From: Actinoplanes octamycinicus
GTDB taxonomy: Bacteria > Actinomycetota > Actinomycetes > Mycobacteriales > Micromonosporaceae
Direction: 5' to 3'
DNA: 64,000 nucleotides
NCBI RefSeq assembly: GCF_014205225.1
Contig: NZ_JACHNB010000001.1
Span: 744,001-808,000, forward strand
In this document: positions 53,528-61,919 of the stretch, piece by piece
How positions within the stretch are numbered: position 1 is the stretch's first letter
Layout of the letters: every line of letters begins with the position of its first letter
The notes under the pieces: model-generated
The model's input: only the letters and a program-made list of their open reading frames with translations
Databases searched by the model: none
Told to the model about the DNA's origin: nothing
Program-made: the position numbers and the translations under genes

Positions 53528-53602
53528 GGGAGGCCTCCGGACATGCGAACGGCGCCGCACCTGCTGGCGCGGCGCCGACCACATTAGGCAGCTTCCGGGT
53601 GC

Positions 53603-53631
53603 ATCATACCACTTTGTCTATTTTGATGACA
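53603..53631 (-). promoter_or_regulatory. candidate promoter for the gene at 53162-53527
   Basis: On the minus strand TGTCAT (53631-53626), a 17-bp spacer and TATGAT (53608-53603), in an AT-rich patch between two genes. The -10 is close to consensus; the -35 is poor, and a TG-like extension precedes the -10. Confidence 0.45.
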
Positions 53632-53665
53632 GTGCCCGGCGGGTGGACCGGGATCGGCCGAACGG

Positions 53666-55132
53666 TCAGTACTCGGTCTCGATCGCGTGCGGCAGGAAGT
53701 TGCAGTTGTTCTTGGTGACCAGGCCGGCCGTCCCGAGATCCTCGCGGATGCCCATCCCGGCCGGCTCGCCGTCGATCAGCCAGGCCCCGATCACCGGGTG
53801 CACGGTGCCCTCCAGCCCCTCGAAGGACGGCAGCTCGCACAGCTGCTGCACGACGTAGAGGCCGTCCGAGCCGTACTCCGAGGGGTTCTCGGTGATCGGC
53901 ACGCCGTCCCGGACCAGGGTGACCGAGCCGCCCTCGCGGCCCCAGACCGGCTTCTTCGCGTACGAGGTCAGGGTCTTCGCGCCCTTGCTGTCGGCGAAGT
54001 AGGCCGGCAGCAGGTACTTCCCCCGTTCCGGGTCGTCGCCGAACAGCTTCCACAGCACCGGGAGCAGCGCCTTGTGCCCGAGCAGCGCCGCCTTGTACGG
54101 CGGCTCGATCCACACCGTGCCGCGTTTCGCCGGGTCGGCCATGTTCCGGAAGAAGGCCTTGCCGCCCTCCTCGTGCCAGAACCACTCCCACGGGTAGAGC
54201 ATGAAGATCACGTCGATCGGCTGGGCCTCGTGCTCGCGCCCCGGGCCGGGCACGTAGACCACCCGGTCGTCGCTGACGTCCCAGCCGATCTGGCTCATCG
54301 CGATCAGCTCGACCGGGAACCCGGCCTCCTCGGCGGTGGACATCAGGTACGCGACGTTCATCCGGTCCTCCCCCGAGGTGTCCGACGTCTCGTACGCGAA
54401 GAAGATCTTGGGTTTCTCCGGGAGCCAGGGCCGGGCCTCGCGCAGCTTGGCGATGTTGCGCCGCCAGGCGCCGAGCTCGGCCGGCTCGCCGTCCGGGGTC
54501 GCCTCCCAGCCGACCAGCCGGTCATGGATGGAGTTCCACTGCCGCCACGGGTGCTTGCTGACCCCGGTCTGGTCCATCCAGTGCCACTGGATGACCGCCG
54601 CCTCGACCAGCGCGGTCGGCGTCTGCGCGTTGAACTCGAGCAGTTTCGGGGTGGTGCCGGCCCCGTTGTACCAGAAGTCGAACCGGCCGTAGACCGACGG
54701 CGAGAAGTCCGGCGTCTGCATCGGCACCCGGCCGTCCGGGTCCTTGTCCCGGTGCGTCCAGGTGTCCGCGTCGCCGTCGAACCAGGTCCGGATGATCTGC
54801 TCGTGGGTGTACTCCGGGACGCCGATCCGGGTCAGGAAGCAGACGTCCGGCGGGCAGACCGAGTCGAAGAACCCCCGGCGGCGGCCCTCGGCGGTGCGCC
54901 GCGGGCACTGCTCGACCATCCAGTCGCCGGCCTCCAGGCACATCGCGTAGAGCGTCGCGGTGGCCGTCTCCAGTTCCTCGATCTCGGCCGCGGAGAAGTC
55001 GTAGTACGGCCCCTCCTGCCAGTACGAGTACATCGACCCGTCCGGCAGCACATCGTCGTTGTACGTCAGCCCGAGACTGAAATTGGTCAGTCGCCAGCCG
55101 TCCCGGACCGGCCCGTACGGAATCCGCTTCAT
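53666..55132 (-). CDS. glutathionylspermidine synthase-family ATP-grasp ligase (YgiC-like)
   Basis: 488 residues covering only the synthetase (GSP_synth, ATP-grasp) part, without the amidase domain of E. coli Gsp. Typical segments are YGRFDFWYNGAGTTPKLLEFNAQTPTALVEA, FMLYPWEWFWHEEGG, KALLPVLWKLF, LLPAYF, KKPVWGREGGSV and a final GAWLIDGEPAGMGIREDLG. Such enzymes activate a carboxylate with ATP and form an amide; the YgiC/YjfC branch has no known substrate. It begins 3 bp after a paralogous lipoprotein gene, the second of two, so the three form one operon. The adjacent lipoproteins are plausible substrates. Confidence 0.88.
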   Translation of the reverse strand: MKRIPYGPVRDGWRLTNFSLGLTYNDDVLPDGSMYSYWQEGPYYDFSAAEIEELETATATLYAMCLEAGDWMVEQCPRRTAEGRRRGFFDSVCPPDVCFLTRIGVPEYTHEQIIRTWFDGDADTWTHRDKDPDGRVPMQTPDFSPSVYGRFDFWYNGAGTTPKLLEFNAQTPTALVEAAVIQWHWMDQTGVSKHPWRQWNSIHDRLVGWEATPDGEPAELGAWRRNIAKLREARPWLPEKPKIFFAYETSDTSGEDRMNVAYLMSTAEEAGFPVELIAMSQIGWDVSDDRVVYVPGPGREHEAQPIDVIFMLYPWEWFWHEEGGKAFFRNMADPAKRGTVWIEPPYKAALLGHKALLPVLWKLFGDDPERGKYLLPAYFADSKGAKTLTSYAKKPVWGREGGSVTLVRDGVPITENPSEYGSDGLYVVQQLCELPSFEGLEGTVHPVIGAWLIDGEPAGMGIREDLGTAGLVTKNNCNFLPHAIETEY

Positions 55133-55135
55133 GCC

Positions 55136-55720
55136 TCAGCCTCCCACCGACCCGGTGCCGCCACCGGTCACCGTGTCACCCCCGCCACCACTGCTCGTCC
55201 CGCCACTCCCGGTCCCGCTGCTGCCCCGCCCGACCACGTTGCTCTTCACCGTGGTCCCGTTGCGCACCACCCCGGTCGCCGGCAGGCCGTAGTACGCGCG
55301 GGCGTCCGCGTCGTCCCGGGCGAACGAGTCACCACCGGTCAGGGTCCGGCCCGGCCTGAGCCCGCGCGGGTAGCCCGGGGAGTGCCAGAACAGGTAGGCC
55401 GCGCCGTCGCCCACGCCGTCGTCGGCACAGAGTTCCGGATCGACGATCACGCCGTCCTGGTCGGCGCAGTAGAAGACCTCCGGCCCGTCGGTCGCCACCG
55501 GCACGGCAGCGGTGGTCCCGGCCGGCTTGGTCGTGGCCGGCTTGGTGGTGGCCGGCTTCGTCGTGGCCGGCACGGTGAAGTCCTCCGGCTCCGGCTCGTC
55601 GTCGCTGGCGGCGTGGACGTCCGTGGCGGTGGACGGCTCGCCGGGAGGCGCGTCGCAAGCGGTCAGGGCGAGAAAGGAGGCCGTCAGAACGACGGCCTTC
55701 GAGGTCCAGCGTCGCGTCAT
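55136..55720 (-). CDS. Gly-rich lipoprotein, amidoligase-associated, copy A
   Basis: 194 residues. Lipoprotein signal with lipobox LTAC (MTRRWTSKAVVLTASFLALT then AC), then a Thr/Lys/Pro repeat linker (ATTKPATTKPATTKP). The conserved core is FYCADQDGVIVDPELCADD and later FARDDADARAYYGLPATGVV, RNGTTVKSNVVGRG. The tail is Gly/Ser/Thr-rich and ends in GSVGG. The core and tail match copy B, upstream. Function unknown. It lies 8 bp after copy B and 3 bp before the ligase. Two Cys in the core may form a disulfide outside the membrane. Confidence 0.82.
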   Translation of the reverse strand: MTRRWTSKAVVLTASFLALTACDAPPGEPSTATDVHAASDDEPEPEDFTVPATTKPATTKPATTKPAGTTAAVPVATDGPEVFYCADQDGVIVDPELCADDGVGDGAAYLFWHSPGYPRGLRPGRTLTGGDSFARDDADARAYYGLPATGVVRNGTTVKSNVVGRGSSGTGSGGTSSGGGGDTVTGGGTGSVGG

Positions 55721-55728
55721 CGGGGTGC

Positions 55729-56178
55729 TCAGCCGCCGGACGAGCCGTGGCCGCTGCCGCCGTGCCCGCTGCTGCCGCTGCCACCCTTGCCGACCACGCT
55801 GGTCTTCACCGTCCCGTTGCTGACCCGGCCGGTGCTGGGCAGCCCGTAGGTGCTCCGCGCGGCCTTGTCGTTGTAGGCGAACCGGCTGCCGCCGGAGGGC
55901 AGCTTGTAGCCCACCGGGTAACCCGAGCCGTAGGCGGACGAGTGGTAGATGTAGTACGGCCCGCCGCTGTGGTAGACCCCGCTGCGGTTGTCATCGTCGT
56001 CGTCGCAGTACTCCTCGGGGACCACCACGCCGTTCTCGTCGGCGCAGTAGAAACCCTCGTCGGTCTGCTGGTACGAGTAGTCGTCGTCGTTGTCGCAGGC
56101 CGCCGCACCGCCCGCGGCGAGCAGCAGGAATGTGCTGGTCAACGACACGCTGCGGGAACTCATGCGCCGATTCATCAC
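55729..56178 (-). CDS. Gly-rich lipoprotein, amidoligase-associated, copy B
   Basis: 149 residues. Signal peptide ending in a lipobox-like AAAC (GGAAACDNDDD), an acidic stretch, then FYCADENGVVVPEEYCDDDDD, a Tyr-rich segment (GGPYYIYHSSAYGSGYPVGY), FAYNDKAARSTYGLPSTGRV and SNGTVKTSVVGKGGSG. It ends in HGSSGG, so both copies finish with Gly-Gly. E. coli ygiB, encoding a lipoprotein, neighbours ygiC in the same way, so this pair looks like a distant version of that arrangement. First gene of the three-gene operon, 33 bp after the SDR. Confidence 0.82.
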   Translation of the reverse strand: MMNRRMSSRSVSLTSTFLLLAAGGAAACDNDDDYSYQQTDEGFYCADENGVVVPEEYCDDDDDNRSGVYHSGGPYYIYHSSAYGSGYPVGYKLPSGGSRFAYNDKAARSTYGLPSTGRVSNGTVKTSVVGKGGSGSSGHGGSGHGSSGG

Positions 56179-56211
56179 TTCTTTGTAGCCGTTCTCAGCA
56201 AGTTGCCAGCA

Positions 56212-56976
56212 TCAGTCCCGCGGCCCGCCGGCCACGTAGATCACCTGTCCGGACACGAACCCGGCACCCTCGCTCACCAGGAACGAGACGGTGTTCGCCA
56301 CATCCTCGGGACGGCCCGCGCGGGCCACCGGGATCTGACCGATCATCGCTTTCTCGAAGTCGTCGAACTCGACGCCCATCCGGGCCGCGGTGGCCCGGGT
56401 CATGTCGGTGACGATGAACCCGGGCGCCACCGCGTTCGCGGTGATCCCGAACTTGCCCAGCTCGATGGCGAGCGTCTTGACGAAGCCCTGCAGGCCCGCC
56501 TTGGCCGCCGCGTAGTTGGCCTGTCCGCGATTGCCCAGCGCCGAGGTGCTCGACAGGCTGACGATCCGGCCGTAGCCGGCGTCCACCATGTGCTTCTGCA
56601 CCGCGCGGCTGAACAGGAACGAGCCCTTCAGGTGCACGTTCATCACGATGTCCCAGTCGTCCTCGGACATCTTGAACAGCAGGTTGTCCCGCAGCACGCC
56701 GGCGTTGTTGACCAGGACGGTCGGCGGGCCGAGCTCGGCCACGACCCGCTCGACGGCGGCGGTCACCTGGGCCGGATCGGACACGTCGGCGCCGATCGCG
56801 ACCGCGGTGCCGCCGGCGTCGTGGATCGCGGTGACCGTGTTGGCGCAGGCGCCCTCGTCCAGGTCGACGACCGCGACGGCCAGGCCGTCGGCGGCCAGCT
56901 TGAGCGCGATGGCCTCGCCGATGCCGCGCGCGGCTCCGGTGACGATGGCGACCCTGGACGATGCGGACTGCGACAC
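56212..56976 (-). CDS. short-chain dehydrogenase/reductase (FabG-like)
   Basis: 254 residues of the classical SDR: cofactor motif VAIVTGAARGIGEAIAL, NNAG motif VLVNNAGVLRDNLL, catalytic Ser in SLSSTSALGNRGQ and Y-x3-K in NYAAAKAGL, ending GFVSGQVIYVAGG. The sequence is close to 3-oxoacyl-ACP reductase, but the role may be another ketoreduction. GTG 56976 has GGAGG 5 nt upstream. It lies between GH13 (53 bp upstream) and the lipoprotein pair (33 bp downstream), in a run of minus-strand genes; functional linkage is not shown. Confidence 0.9.
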   Translation of the reverse strand: MSQSASSRVAIVTGAARGIGEAIALKLAADGLAVAVVDLDEGACANTVTAIHDAGGTAVAIGADVSDPAQVTAAVERVVAELGPPTVLVNNAGVLRDNLLFKMSEDDWDIVMNVHLKGSFLFSRAVQKHMVDAGYGRIVSLSSTSALGNRGQANYAAAKAGLQGFVKTLAIELGKFGITANAVAPGFIVTDMTRATAARMGVEFDDFEKAMIGQIPVARAGRPEDVANTVSFLVSEGAGFVSGQVIYVAGGPRD

Positions 56977-57029
56977 TGCGGCCTCCGGTTGTGATCTTCG
57001 CTGCTCCCGGAGGCCGATGCTAGTCGCGC

Positions 57030-58676
57030 TCAGGCGGTTCTGCGCAGCCGGATCCACCGGTATCCGTGGCCGGACACCCGGAGGTCGTCGAGTTTGCCCG
57101 GATCCGGGTACTCCGCGTCGGCCAGCACGTCGTTCGGCATCTCCGCCTCCCCGGCGACGCTGCTCAGATCGACGGTCACCTCGTCCGGCCCGAGGTTGTG
57201 CAGGAACAGCATGGTCCCGGTGCCGTCGTCGGCGCGGTGCACCAGCAGGCCGCGCGGTGCCGGCACGTCGACGTGGCTGCACGTGCCGCTGCCGATCTCC
57301 GGCGCCTCGCGCAGCGTCCGGATCATCCGCTCGAACCAGGAGAGCAGCGACGACGAGTCGTGCCGCTGCAGGGTCACGTTGACCTTCTCGTAGCCGAACC
57401 CGTCGTCGGTGACCACCGGCCGGACCAGGTCGGCCGGATCCGCCGTGGAGAAGCCGGCGTTCGGCAGGCCGGACCACTGCATCGGGGTACGGATCGCGTC
57501 CCGGCCCTCCAGGGCCAGGTCGTCGCCCATCCCGATCTCCTCGCCGTAGCGCAGCACCGGGGTGCCGCGCAGGCTGAACTGCAGCGCGTAGGCGAGTTCC
57601 AGGCGACGGCGGTCGTTGCCCAGCATCGGGGCCAGCCGGCGGCGGATACCCCGGCCGTACAGCTGCATGTTCTCGTCCGGGCCGAACTTGGCGAACACGT
57701 CGGCGCGCTGCTCGGCGGTGAGCCGGGACAGGTCGATCTCGTCGTGGTTGCGCAGGAAGGTGGCCCACTGCCCGCCCGGCGGCAGCTTCGGGGTGTCGCG
57801 CAGCGCGTCGATGATCGGCTCCGGGTCCTCCCGGGCCAGCGCGAGGATCATCTTGGCGTTCAGCATGAAGTCGAAGAGCATGTGGATCCGGTTGCTCGAC
57901 CCGCCCTCGTCGCCGAAGTAGGTGACCAGCTGGGCCGGCTCCACATTGGCCTCGGCGAGCAGCACGGCGTCGCTCTTGCGCCACTGGATGTGCTGGCGCA
58001 GCTCGGTGAGGAAGCCGAAGTCCTTCGGCGAGTCCGGGTTGCCGGGATCGGTCTCCTCGATGATGAACGGCACCGCGTCCATCCGGAACCCGGCCACCCC
58101 GAGCTGCAGCCAGAACGCGCAGATCTTCTTGATCTCCTCGCGCACCGCGGGGTTCTTGATGTTCAGGTCCGGCTGGAAGTCGTAGAACCGGTGGTAGTAC
58201 CAGAGCTTCGCGGTCCGGTCGTAACTCCAGGTCTCGGTCTGCTCGCCGGGGAAGACCATGCCCTGCTTGCGGTCCGGCGGAGCGGTCTCGCTCCAGACAT
58301 ACCAGTCCCGGTACGGCGAGTCCGGCGACGACCGCGCCGAGACGAACCACGGGTGCTTGTCCGAGGTGTGGTTGACCACCAGGTCGATGATCACCTTGAT
58401 GCCCCGGTTGCCGGCCTGGTGCAGCAGCTCGGCGAAGTCACCCAGGTTGCCGAACCGCGGATCGACGTTGTAGAAGTCGGCGACGTCGTAACCGTCGTCG
58501 CGGTCCGGCGAGGGGTGGATCGGGTTCAGCCAGATGCAGGTGACACCCAGCCGGGCCAGATAGTCGAGCCGGCCGATCAGGCCGGGGATGTCCCCACAAC
58601 CGTCCCCGTTGGAGTCGGCGAAGGTGTCGATGTCGAGGCAGTAGACAACAGCCTTCGTGTACCACCGGTCACTCAT
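57030..58676 (-). CDS. GH13 alpha-glucanase family enzyme, trehalose-synthase-like
   Basis: 548 residues, (beta/alpha)8 barrel plus a C-terminal beta domain. Regions: VVNHTSDKHPWF, GVAGFRMDAVPF with nucleophile Asp200, LLAEANVEPAQL with acid Glu242, and FLRNHDEIDL with Asp312. The opening WYTKAVVYCLDIDTFADSNGDGCGD and the DRDDGYDVADFYNVDPRFG segment resemble trehalose synthase (TreS) and its amylase-like paralogues. TreS would isomerise maltose and trehalose; exact specificity is not readable. The start overlaps the membrane-protein gene by 8 nt, so it is in the PadR operon. Confidence 0.85.
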   Translation of the reverse strand: MSDRWYTKAVVYCLDIDTFADSNGDGCGDIPGLIGRLDYLARLGVTCIWLNPIHPSPDRDDGYDVADFYNVDPRFGNLGDFAELLHQAGNRGIKVIIDLVVNHTSDKHPWFVSARSSPDSPYRDWYVWSETAPPDRKQGMVFPGEQTETWSYDRTAKLWYYHRFYDFQPDLNIKNPAVREEIKKICAFWLQLGVAGFRMDAVPFIIEETDPGNPDSPKDFGFLTELRQHIQWRKSDAVLLAEANVEPAQLVTYFGDEGGSSNRIHMLFDFMLNAKMILALAREDPEPIIDALRDTPKLPPGGQWATFLRNHDEIDLSRLTAEQRADVFAKFGPDENMQLYGRGIRRRLAPMLGNDRRRLELAYALQFSLRGTPVLRYGEEIGMGDDLALEGRDAIRTPMQWSGLPNAGFSTADPADLVRPVVTDDGFGYEKVNVTLQRHDSSSLLSWFERMIRTLREAPEIGSGTCSHVDVPAPRGLLVHRADDGTGTMLFLHNLGPDEVTVDLSSVAGEAEMPNDVLADAEYPDPGKLDDLRVSGHGYRWIRLRRTA

Positions 58677-59637
58677 GCACCCTTACTTGTCCCCGCCGCC
58701 GAACCACAAAACGTGCGCCGGCCGCGAGTCCGGCGACGATCACGATCGGCGCCAGCGACAGCACCGACTCCCGGACCGTGACCACCTGCGGGACCAGGCC
58801 GCCGGACCCCGGCAGCACGGTCGAGTCCCAGACCTGCAGGAAGACCACCGGCGTCAGCATCATGGCCGGAACGAGCAGCACCACCCGGCGGCGCACCGGC
58901 GGGTCGATGCCGATCACCATGCCGCTGACCAGAGCCAGTGGCACCCAGACGGAGAGATCGTCGAACCCCGGAACGGGCGCCTCGGCAGCCCACGCCGCGG
59001 CGGCCGGGACGATCCCGGCGGCAACCAGCAGGGCCCGGCCGAAACCGCCCACGATCTCCCGGATCGGGCGGGCGGTCCGGGCCGTGACGAACGCGGTGGC
59101 CACCAGGATCGCCATGCACGGCGCCCAGGCCAGGCGCATCGCCTGCCACGGCGTCAGCCCCAGCCAGAAGGCCACCGAGCCGAACTCGGCCAGGAGCGCG
59201 AGGCCGGACATCGCGGCGGCGGCGCGGTACCGGCCGGTCAGCGCCGCGGCGGCGACGGCGAGCCAGGCGACCGCGCGCAGCGCCGGATCGAGCAGGCCGG
59301 TCGCGCCGGCGAGCTGCCGGGGGACGCCGTGCGCCCGGTCGAGCAGCGCCTCGGCGCACGTCGCCACCGCGAACCCGGCGATGAGCAGGGCGACGACCAG
59401 CGCGGTCACGGCGATGGCGTCGCGCCACCCCGTACCGGGAACCTTGGTTGATCGTCGGGTGAAGCGGGCCGTGAGGCCGGCGCGGACCAGGTCCAGCGCG
59501 TCGCCCGGGCCGGGGAAGCGGCGGCCCGGCGGCGAACCGGCCAGCAGCACCCCGAGCATCTCCTCCTGGTAGGCGGCCCGGTGGGCGGCCGGATAGATCC
59601 GCAGCAGCCGGCGGTAACGGCGCTCCAGCGGGCTCAC
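58669..59637 (-). CDS. PadR-associated membrane protein (HAAS-like prefix)
   Basis: 322 residues. A cytoplasmic prefix RRYRRLLRIYPAAHRAAYQEEMLGVLL is the short helical domain often encoded next to PadR regulators (permease-prefix/HAAS type). About seven hydrophobic segments follow between residues 75 and 310, ending in a basic tail. Transport or sensing is assumed from the context, not demonstrated. ATG overlaps padR by 4 nt and its end overlaps GH13 by 8 nt, so the three genes form a tight operon. Confidence 0.72.
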   Translation of the reverse strand: MSPLERRYRRLLRIYPAAHRAAYQEEMLGVLLAGSPPGRRFPGPGDALDLVRAGLTARFTRRSTKVPGTGWRDAIAVTALVVALLIAGFAVATCAEALLDRAHGVPRQLAGATGLLDPALRAVAWLAVAAAALTGRYRAAAAMSGLALLAEFGSVAFWLGLTPWQAMRLAWAPCMAILVATAFVTARTARPIREIVGGFGRALLVAAGIVPAAAAWAAEAPVPGFDDLSVWVPLALVSGMVIGIDPPVRRRVVLLVPAMMLTPVVFLQVWDSTVLPGSGGLVPQVVTVRESVLSLAPIVIVAGLAAGARFVVRRRGQVRVHE

Positions 59638-59978
59638 GCGGTCGCCTCGCCCAGGGTGCGGCGGGCGCGCAGGCGACGGTCGGCGATGGCGGCCTGGGCG
59701 CGCAGGCGGGCGGTCTCGGCGGCGAGGCTGCGCTCGCCGGTGGCGGTGAGCCGGTAGTAACGCCGGAGGCGGGACTGGACCACCTCCTCGCGGTCGACCT
59801 CGATCAGGCCGTCGGCGCGCAGCCGGTCGAGCGCGGCGTAGAGGGTGCCGGCGCGCAGCCGGACCCGGCCGCCGGTCATCCCGGCCACATCCTCGATCAC
59901 CGCGTAGCCGTGCCGGGGCTCCCCGGCCAGGGCGGTGAGCACCAGAAACGTCGGCTCGCGCATCGGCACCTCGGTCAT
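59634..59978 (-). CDS. PadR family transcriptional regulator
   Basis: 114 residues. Winged helix MREPTFLVLTALAGEPRHGYAVIEDV, GRVRLRAGTLYAALDRLRADGLIEVDREE and a C-terminal dimerisation helix. ATG 59978 is followed by a second in-frame Met at residue 6; either could be used. An AT-rich palindrome (59989-60009) sits 11 bp upstream, the expected autoregulatory operator. It heads the operon with the HAAS-like membrane protein and GH13; divergent from the DedA gene. Confidence 0.88.
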   Translation of the reverse strand: MTEVPMREPTFLVLTALAGEPRHGYAVIEDVAGMTGGRVRLRAGTLYAALDRLRADGLIEVDREEVVQSRLRRYYRLTATGERSLAAETARLRAQAAIADRRLRARRTLGEATA

Positions 59979-59988
59979 GGCCGGAAGA

Positions 59989-60009
59989 ATATACCGATCA
60001 TCGGTATAT
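59989..60009. promoter_or_regulatory. PadR operator, 9-bp inverted repeat
   Basis: ATATACCGA-TCA-TCGGTATAT, two perfect 9-bp arms with a 3-bp spacer, AT-rich at the ends in a high-GC context. It lies just upstream of padR and 43 bp upstream of the dedA start, so one site could control both. Confidence 0.7.
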
Positions 60010-60051
60010 ACGGAAGTGGTTGCCCGGCGCGATGCCGGGTACGAGTGGTGG

Positions 60052-60708
60052 ATGGCAGAACTGAGTGGGCTGGCCGGCTGGGTGGCCTCGGTCATCGAGA
60101 CGCTCGGCGAGGTCGGCGTGGGCCTGCTCGTCGCGCTGGAGAACCTGATCCCGCCGATCCCCAGCGAGATCGTGCTGTCGATGGCCGGTTACCTGGCCGG
60201 CGAGGGCCGGGTCAACCTGGTCCTGGTGTGGGTGGCCGCGACGCTCGGCGCGCTGCTCGGCGCGCTGCTGCTCTACTGGCTCGGGCGCGGTCTCGGCGAG
60301 GAGCGACTGCGGCGCTGGCTGGACCGGATCCCGCTGGTCGACCTGGACGACCTGGACAAGGCGGACCGCTGGTTCGAGCGGCACGCCCGGGCCGCGGTGC
60401 TGTTCGGCCGGTGCGCGCCGGTGGTGCGCAGCCTGATCTCGATCCCGGCCGGGGCGAACCGGATGCCGGTCGGGCAGTTCGCGCTCTTCACCGCGATCGG
60501 CAGCGGGGTGTGGAACGCGCTGTTCGTGGGCGCCGGCTACGCGCTCGGCTCGCACTGGCAGGACGTGGAGAAGTACAGCCACTGGTTCGACTACGCGATG
60601 TGGACGTTCTTCGCCGGGGTGATCGGCTGGTGGGTGGTCAAAAAGGTGCGCGGCCGCTCCCACCGGGAACGGCCGCGCGACGAGGATCAGCTCAGAAGCC
60701 CGCGCTGA
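60052..60708 (+). CDS. DedA family membrane protein
   Basis: 218 residues. Conserved DedA motif ENLIPPIPSEIVLSMAGYLA near 25-45, followed by ALLYWLGRGLGEERL-type helices, RCAPVVRSLISIPAGANRMPVGQF with the basic pair, and a final double helix ending YAMWTFFAGVIGWWVVKK. DedA proteins are half-transporters that flip lipids such as undecaprenyl phosphate or phosphatidylethanolamine. ATG 60052 is preferred to longer frames that cross the PadR operator. The 3' end overlaps the chitinase gene by 17 bp. Confidence 0.9.
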   Translation: MAELSGLAGWVASVIETLGEVGVGLLVALENLIPPIPSEIVLSMAGYLAGEGRVNLVLVWVAATLGALLGALLLYWLGRGLGEERLRRWLDRIPLVDLDDLDKADRWFERHARAAVLFGRCAPVVRSLISIPAGANRMPVGQFALFTAIGSGVWNALFVGAGYALGSHWQDVEKYSHWFDYAMWTFFAGVIGWWVVKKVRGRSHRERPRDEDQLRSPR

Positions 60709-61891
60709 CCTTGGTGAACGCCCAGTCCGCCTGCGCGATGCCGGAGCAGTCGGAGACCACGCCGCCGCCGGCGCAGCCGCGGTCCCGGTTGACCGCCCAG
60801 AAGGTGAAGCGGGCCAGGCCCTTGCTCTTGGCGTAATCCCGGATCCGGGTCCAGGTGTCCAGCGAGGTGACCTCCTGCTGGTCGGAGAGACCGTTCATGC
60901 CGGAGATGCCGATGTGCGAGTAGGCCTGCGCGTCGGTGTAGCCGAAGGTGGTCTTCACCAGGTTCTTCAGGCCCTCGGTGGCGCCGGTGGTGGCGGCGTA
61001 CATGTCCGCGCCGCCGCCGAAGTCGAACGGCATCTGGGTGAAGATGTCGATGTTCGCGCCGAGCGCCTTGGCCTGCTGGACCAGCCGGGTGCCGTAGTAG
61101 CTCGGGCCGGTCGGCGTGGTGCCGAAGGTGACGATGGTCTTCACCGACGGGTTGTTCGCCTTGATGATCTTCAGGGCGTTCAGCACCCGGTCCTGGACCA
61201 CGGTGTTCTCGAACTCGTCGGTGTTCTCGATGTCGATGTCGATGGCCTTCAGACCGAAGGCGTTGATCACCTTCTGGTACGCGCCGGCCAGCGCCTCGGC
61301 GGTCGAGCAGTTCGGGCCGAGCTTGTTGCCGCTCCAGCCGCCGATCGACGGGACGATGTCCGCGCCGGCCGCCCGGATCTGGTTGATGTAGTTGGCGTGC
61401 ACGCCGCCGGTCAGCCCGGACTCGCCGTCCCAGGCCGGGTTGCAGCCACCGCTGGCCAGCACGAACGCCATGGTGAACGACTTGATCCCGGTGGCGTTGA
61501 CGACCGTGGACGGGGCCGGCGGGTTGCCCCAGCCCGGGTAGACGTACGGCGCCGAGGCCATCTTGGTGCCGGTGGTGGGCGGCTGGGTGGTCGGCCCGGT
61601 GGGCGGGGTGGTGGTGGTCGGCGGGGTGGTGGTGCCGCCACAGGTGCCGTTGTCGATCCAGACGTCCCACTGGCCACTGTGGGTGGCCGGGGACTCGTTC
61701 TGGGTCCACCACTTCGCGGTGTAGTTGTGGCCGCTCTGCGAGGCCACGTTGTCCTTGACGTAGGTGGCGCCGGCGCTCCAGGCCGGGGCACACGCCGCCG
61801 CGGCGCTGGCGAAGGTCATCGGGAGCACGGCCGCGCCGCCTCCCACCGCGAGGACCGCGGAGACCAGGGCGATCTTCCTGCTCGTACGCAT
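60692..61891 (-). CDS. secreted GH18 chitinase with N-terminal CBM5/12
   Basis: 399 residues: signal peptide (1 to about 31), CBM5/12 chitin-binding domain (33-84: YVKDNVASQSGHNYTAKWWT and QWDVWIDNGTCGG), a Thr/Pro linker (86-110), then GH18. The catalytic D-x-D-x-E is DIDIE (218-222) in LKAIDIDIENTDEF. It hydrolyses beta-1,4 GlcNAc links in chitin outside the cell. The C-terminal DCSGIAQADWAFT closely matches the lipoprotein at 47714. A 28-bp gap separates it from the other chitinase on the same strand. Confidence 0.92.
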   Translation of the reverse strand: MRTSRKIALVSAVLAVGGGAAVLPMTFASAAAACAPAWSAGATYVKDNVASQSGHNYTAKWWTQNESPATHSGQWDVWIDNGTCGGTTTPPTTTTPPTGPTTQPPTTGTKMASAPYVYPGWGNPPAPSTVVNATGIKSFTMAFVLASGGCNPAWDGESGLTGGVHANYINQIRAAGADIVPSIGGWSGNKLGPNCSTAEALAGAYQKVINAFGLKAIDIDIENTDEFENTVVQDRVLNALKIIKANNPSVKTIVTFGTTPTGPSYYGTRLVQQAKALGANIDIFTQMPFDFGGGADMYAATTGATEGLKNLVKTTFGYTDAQAYSHIGISGMNGLSDQQEVTSLDTWTRIRDYAKSKGLARFTFWAVNRDRGCAGGGVVSDCSGIAQADWAFTKVSAGF

Positions 61892-61919
61892 GGGGATTTC
61901 TCCAGGGGTGAGAGGGGGA

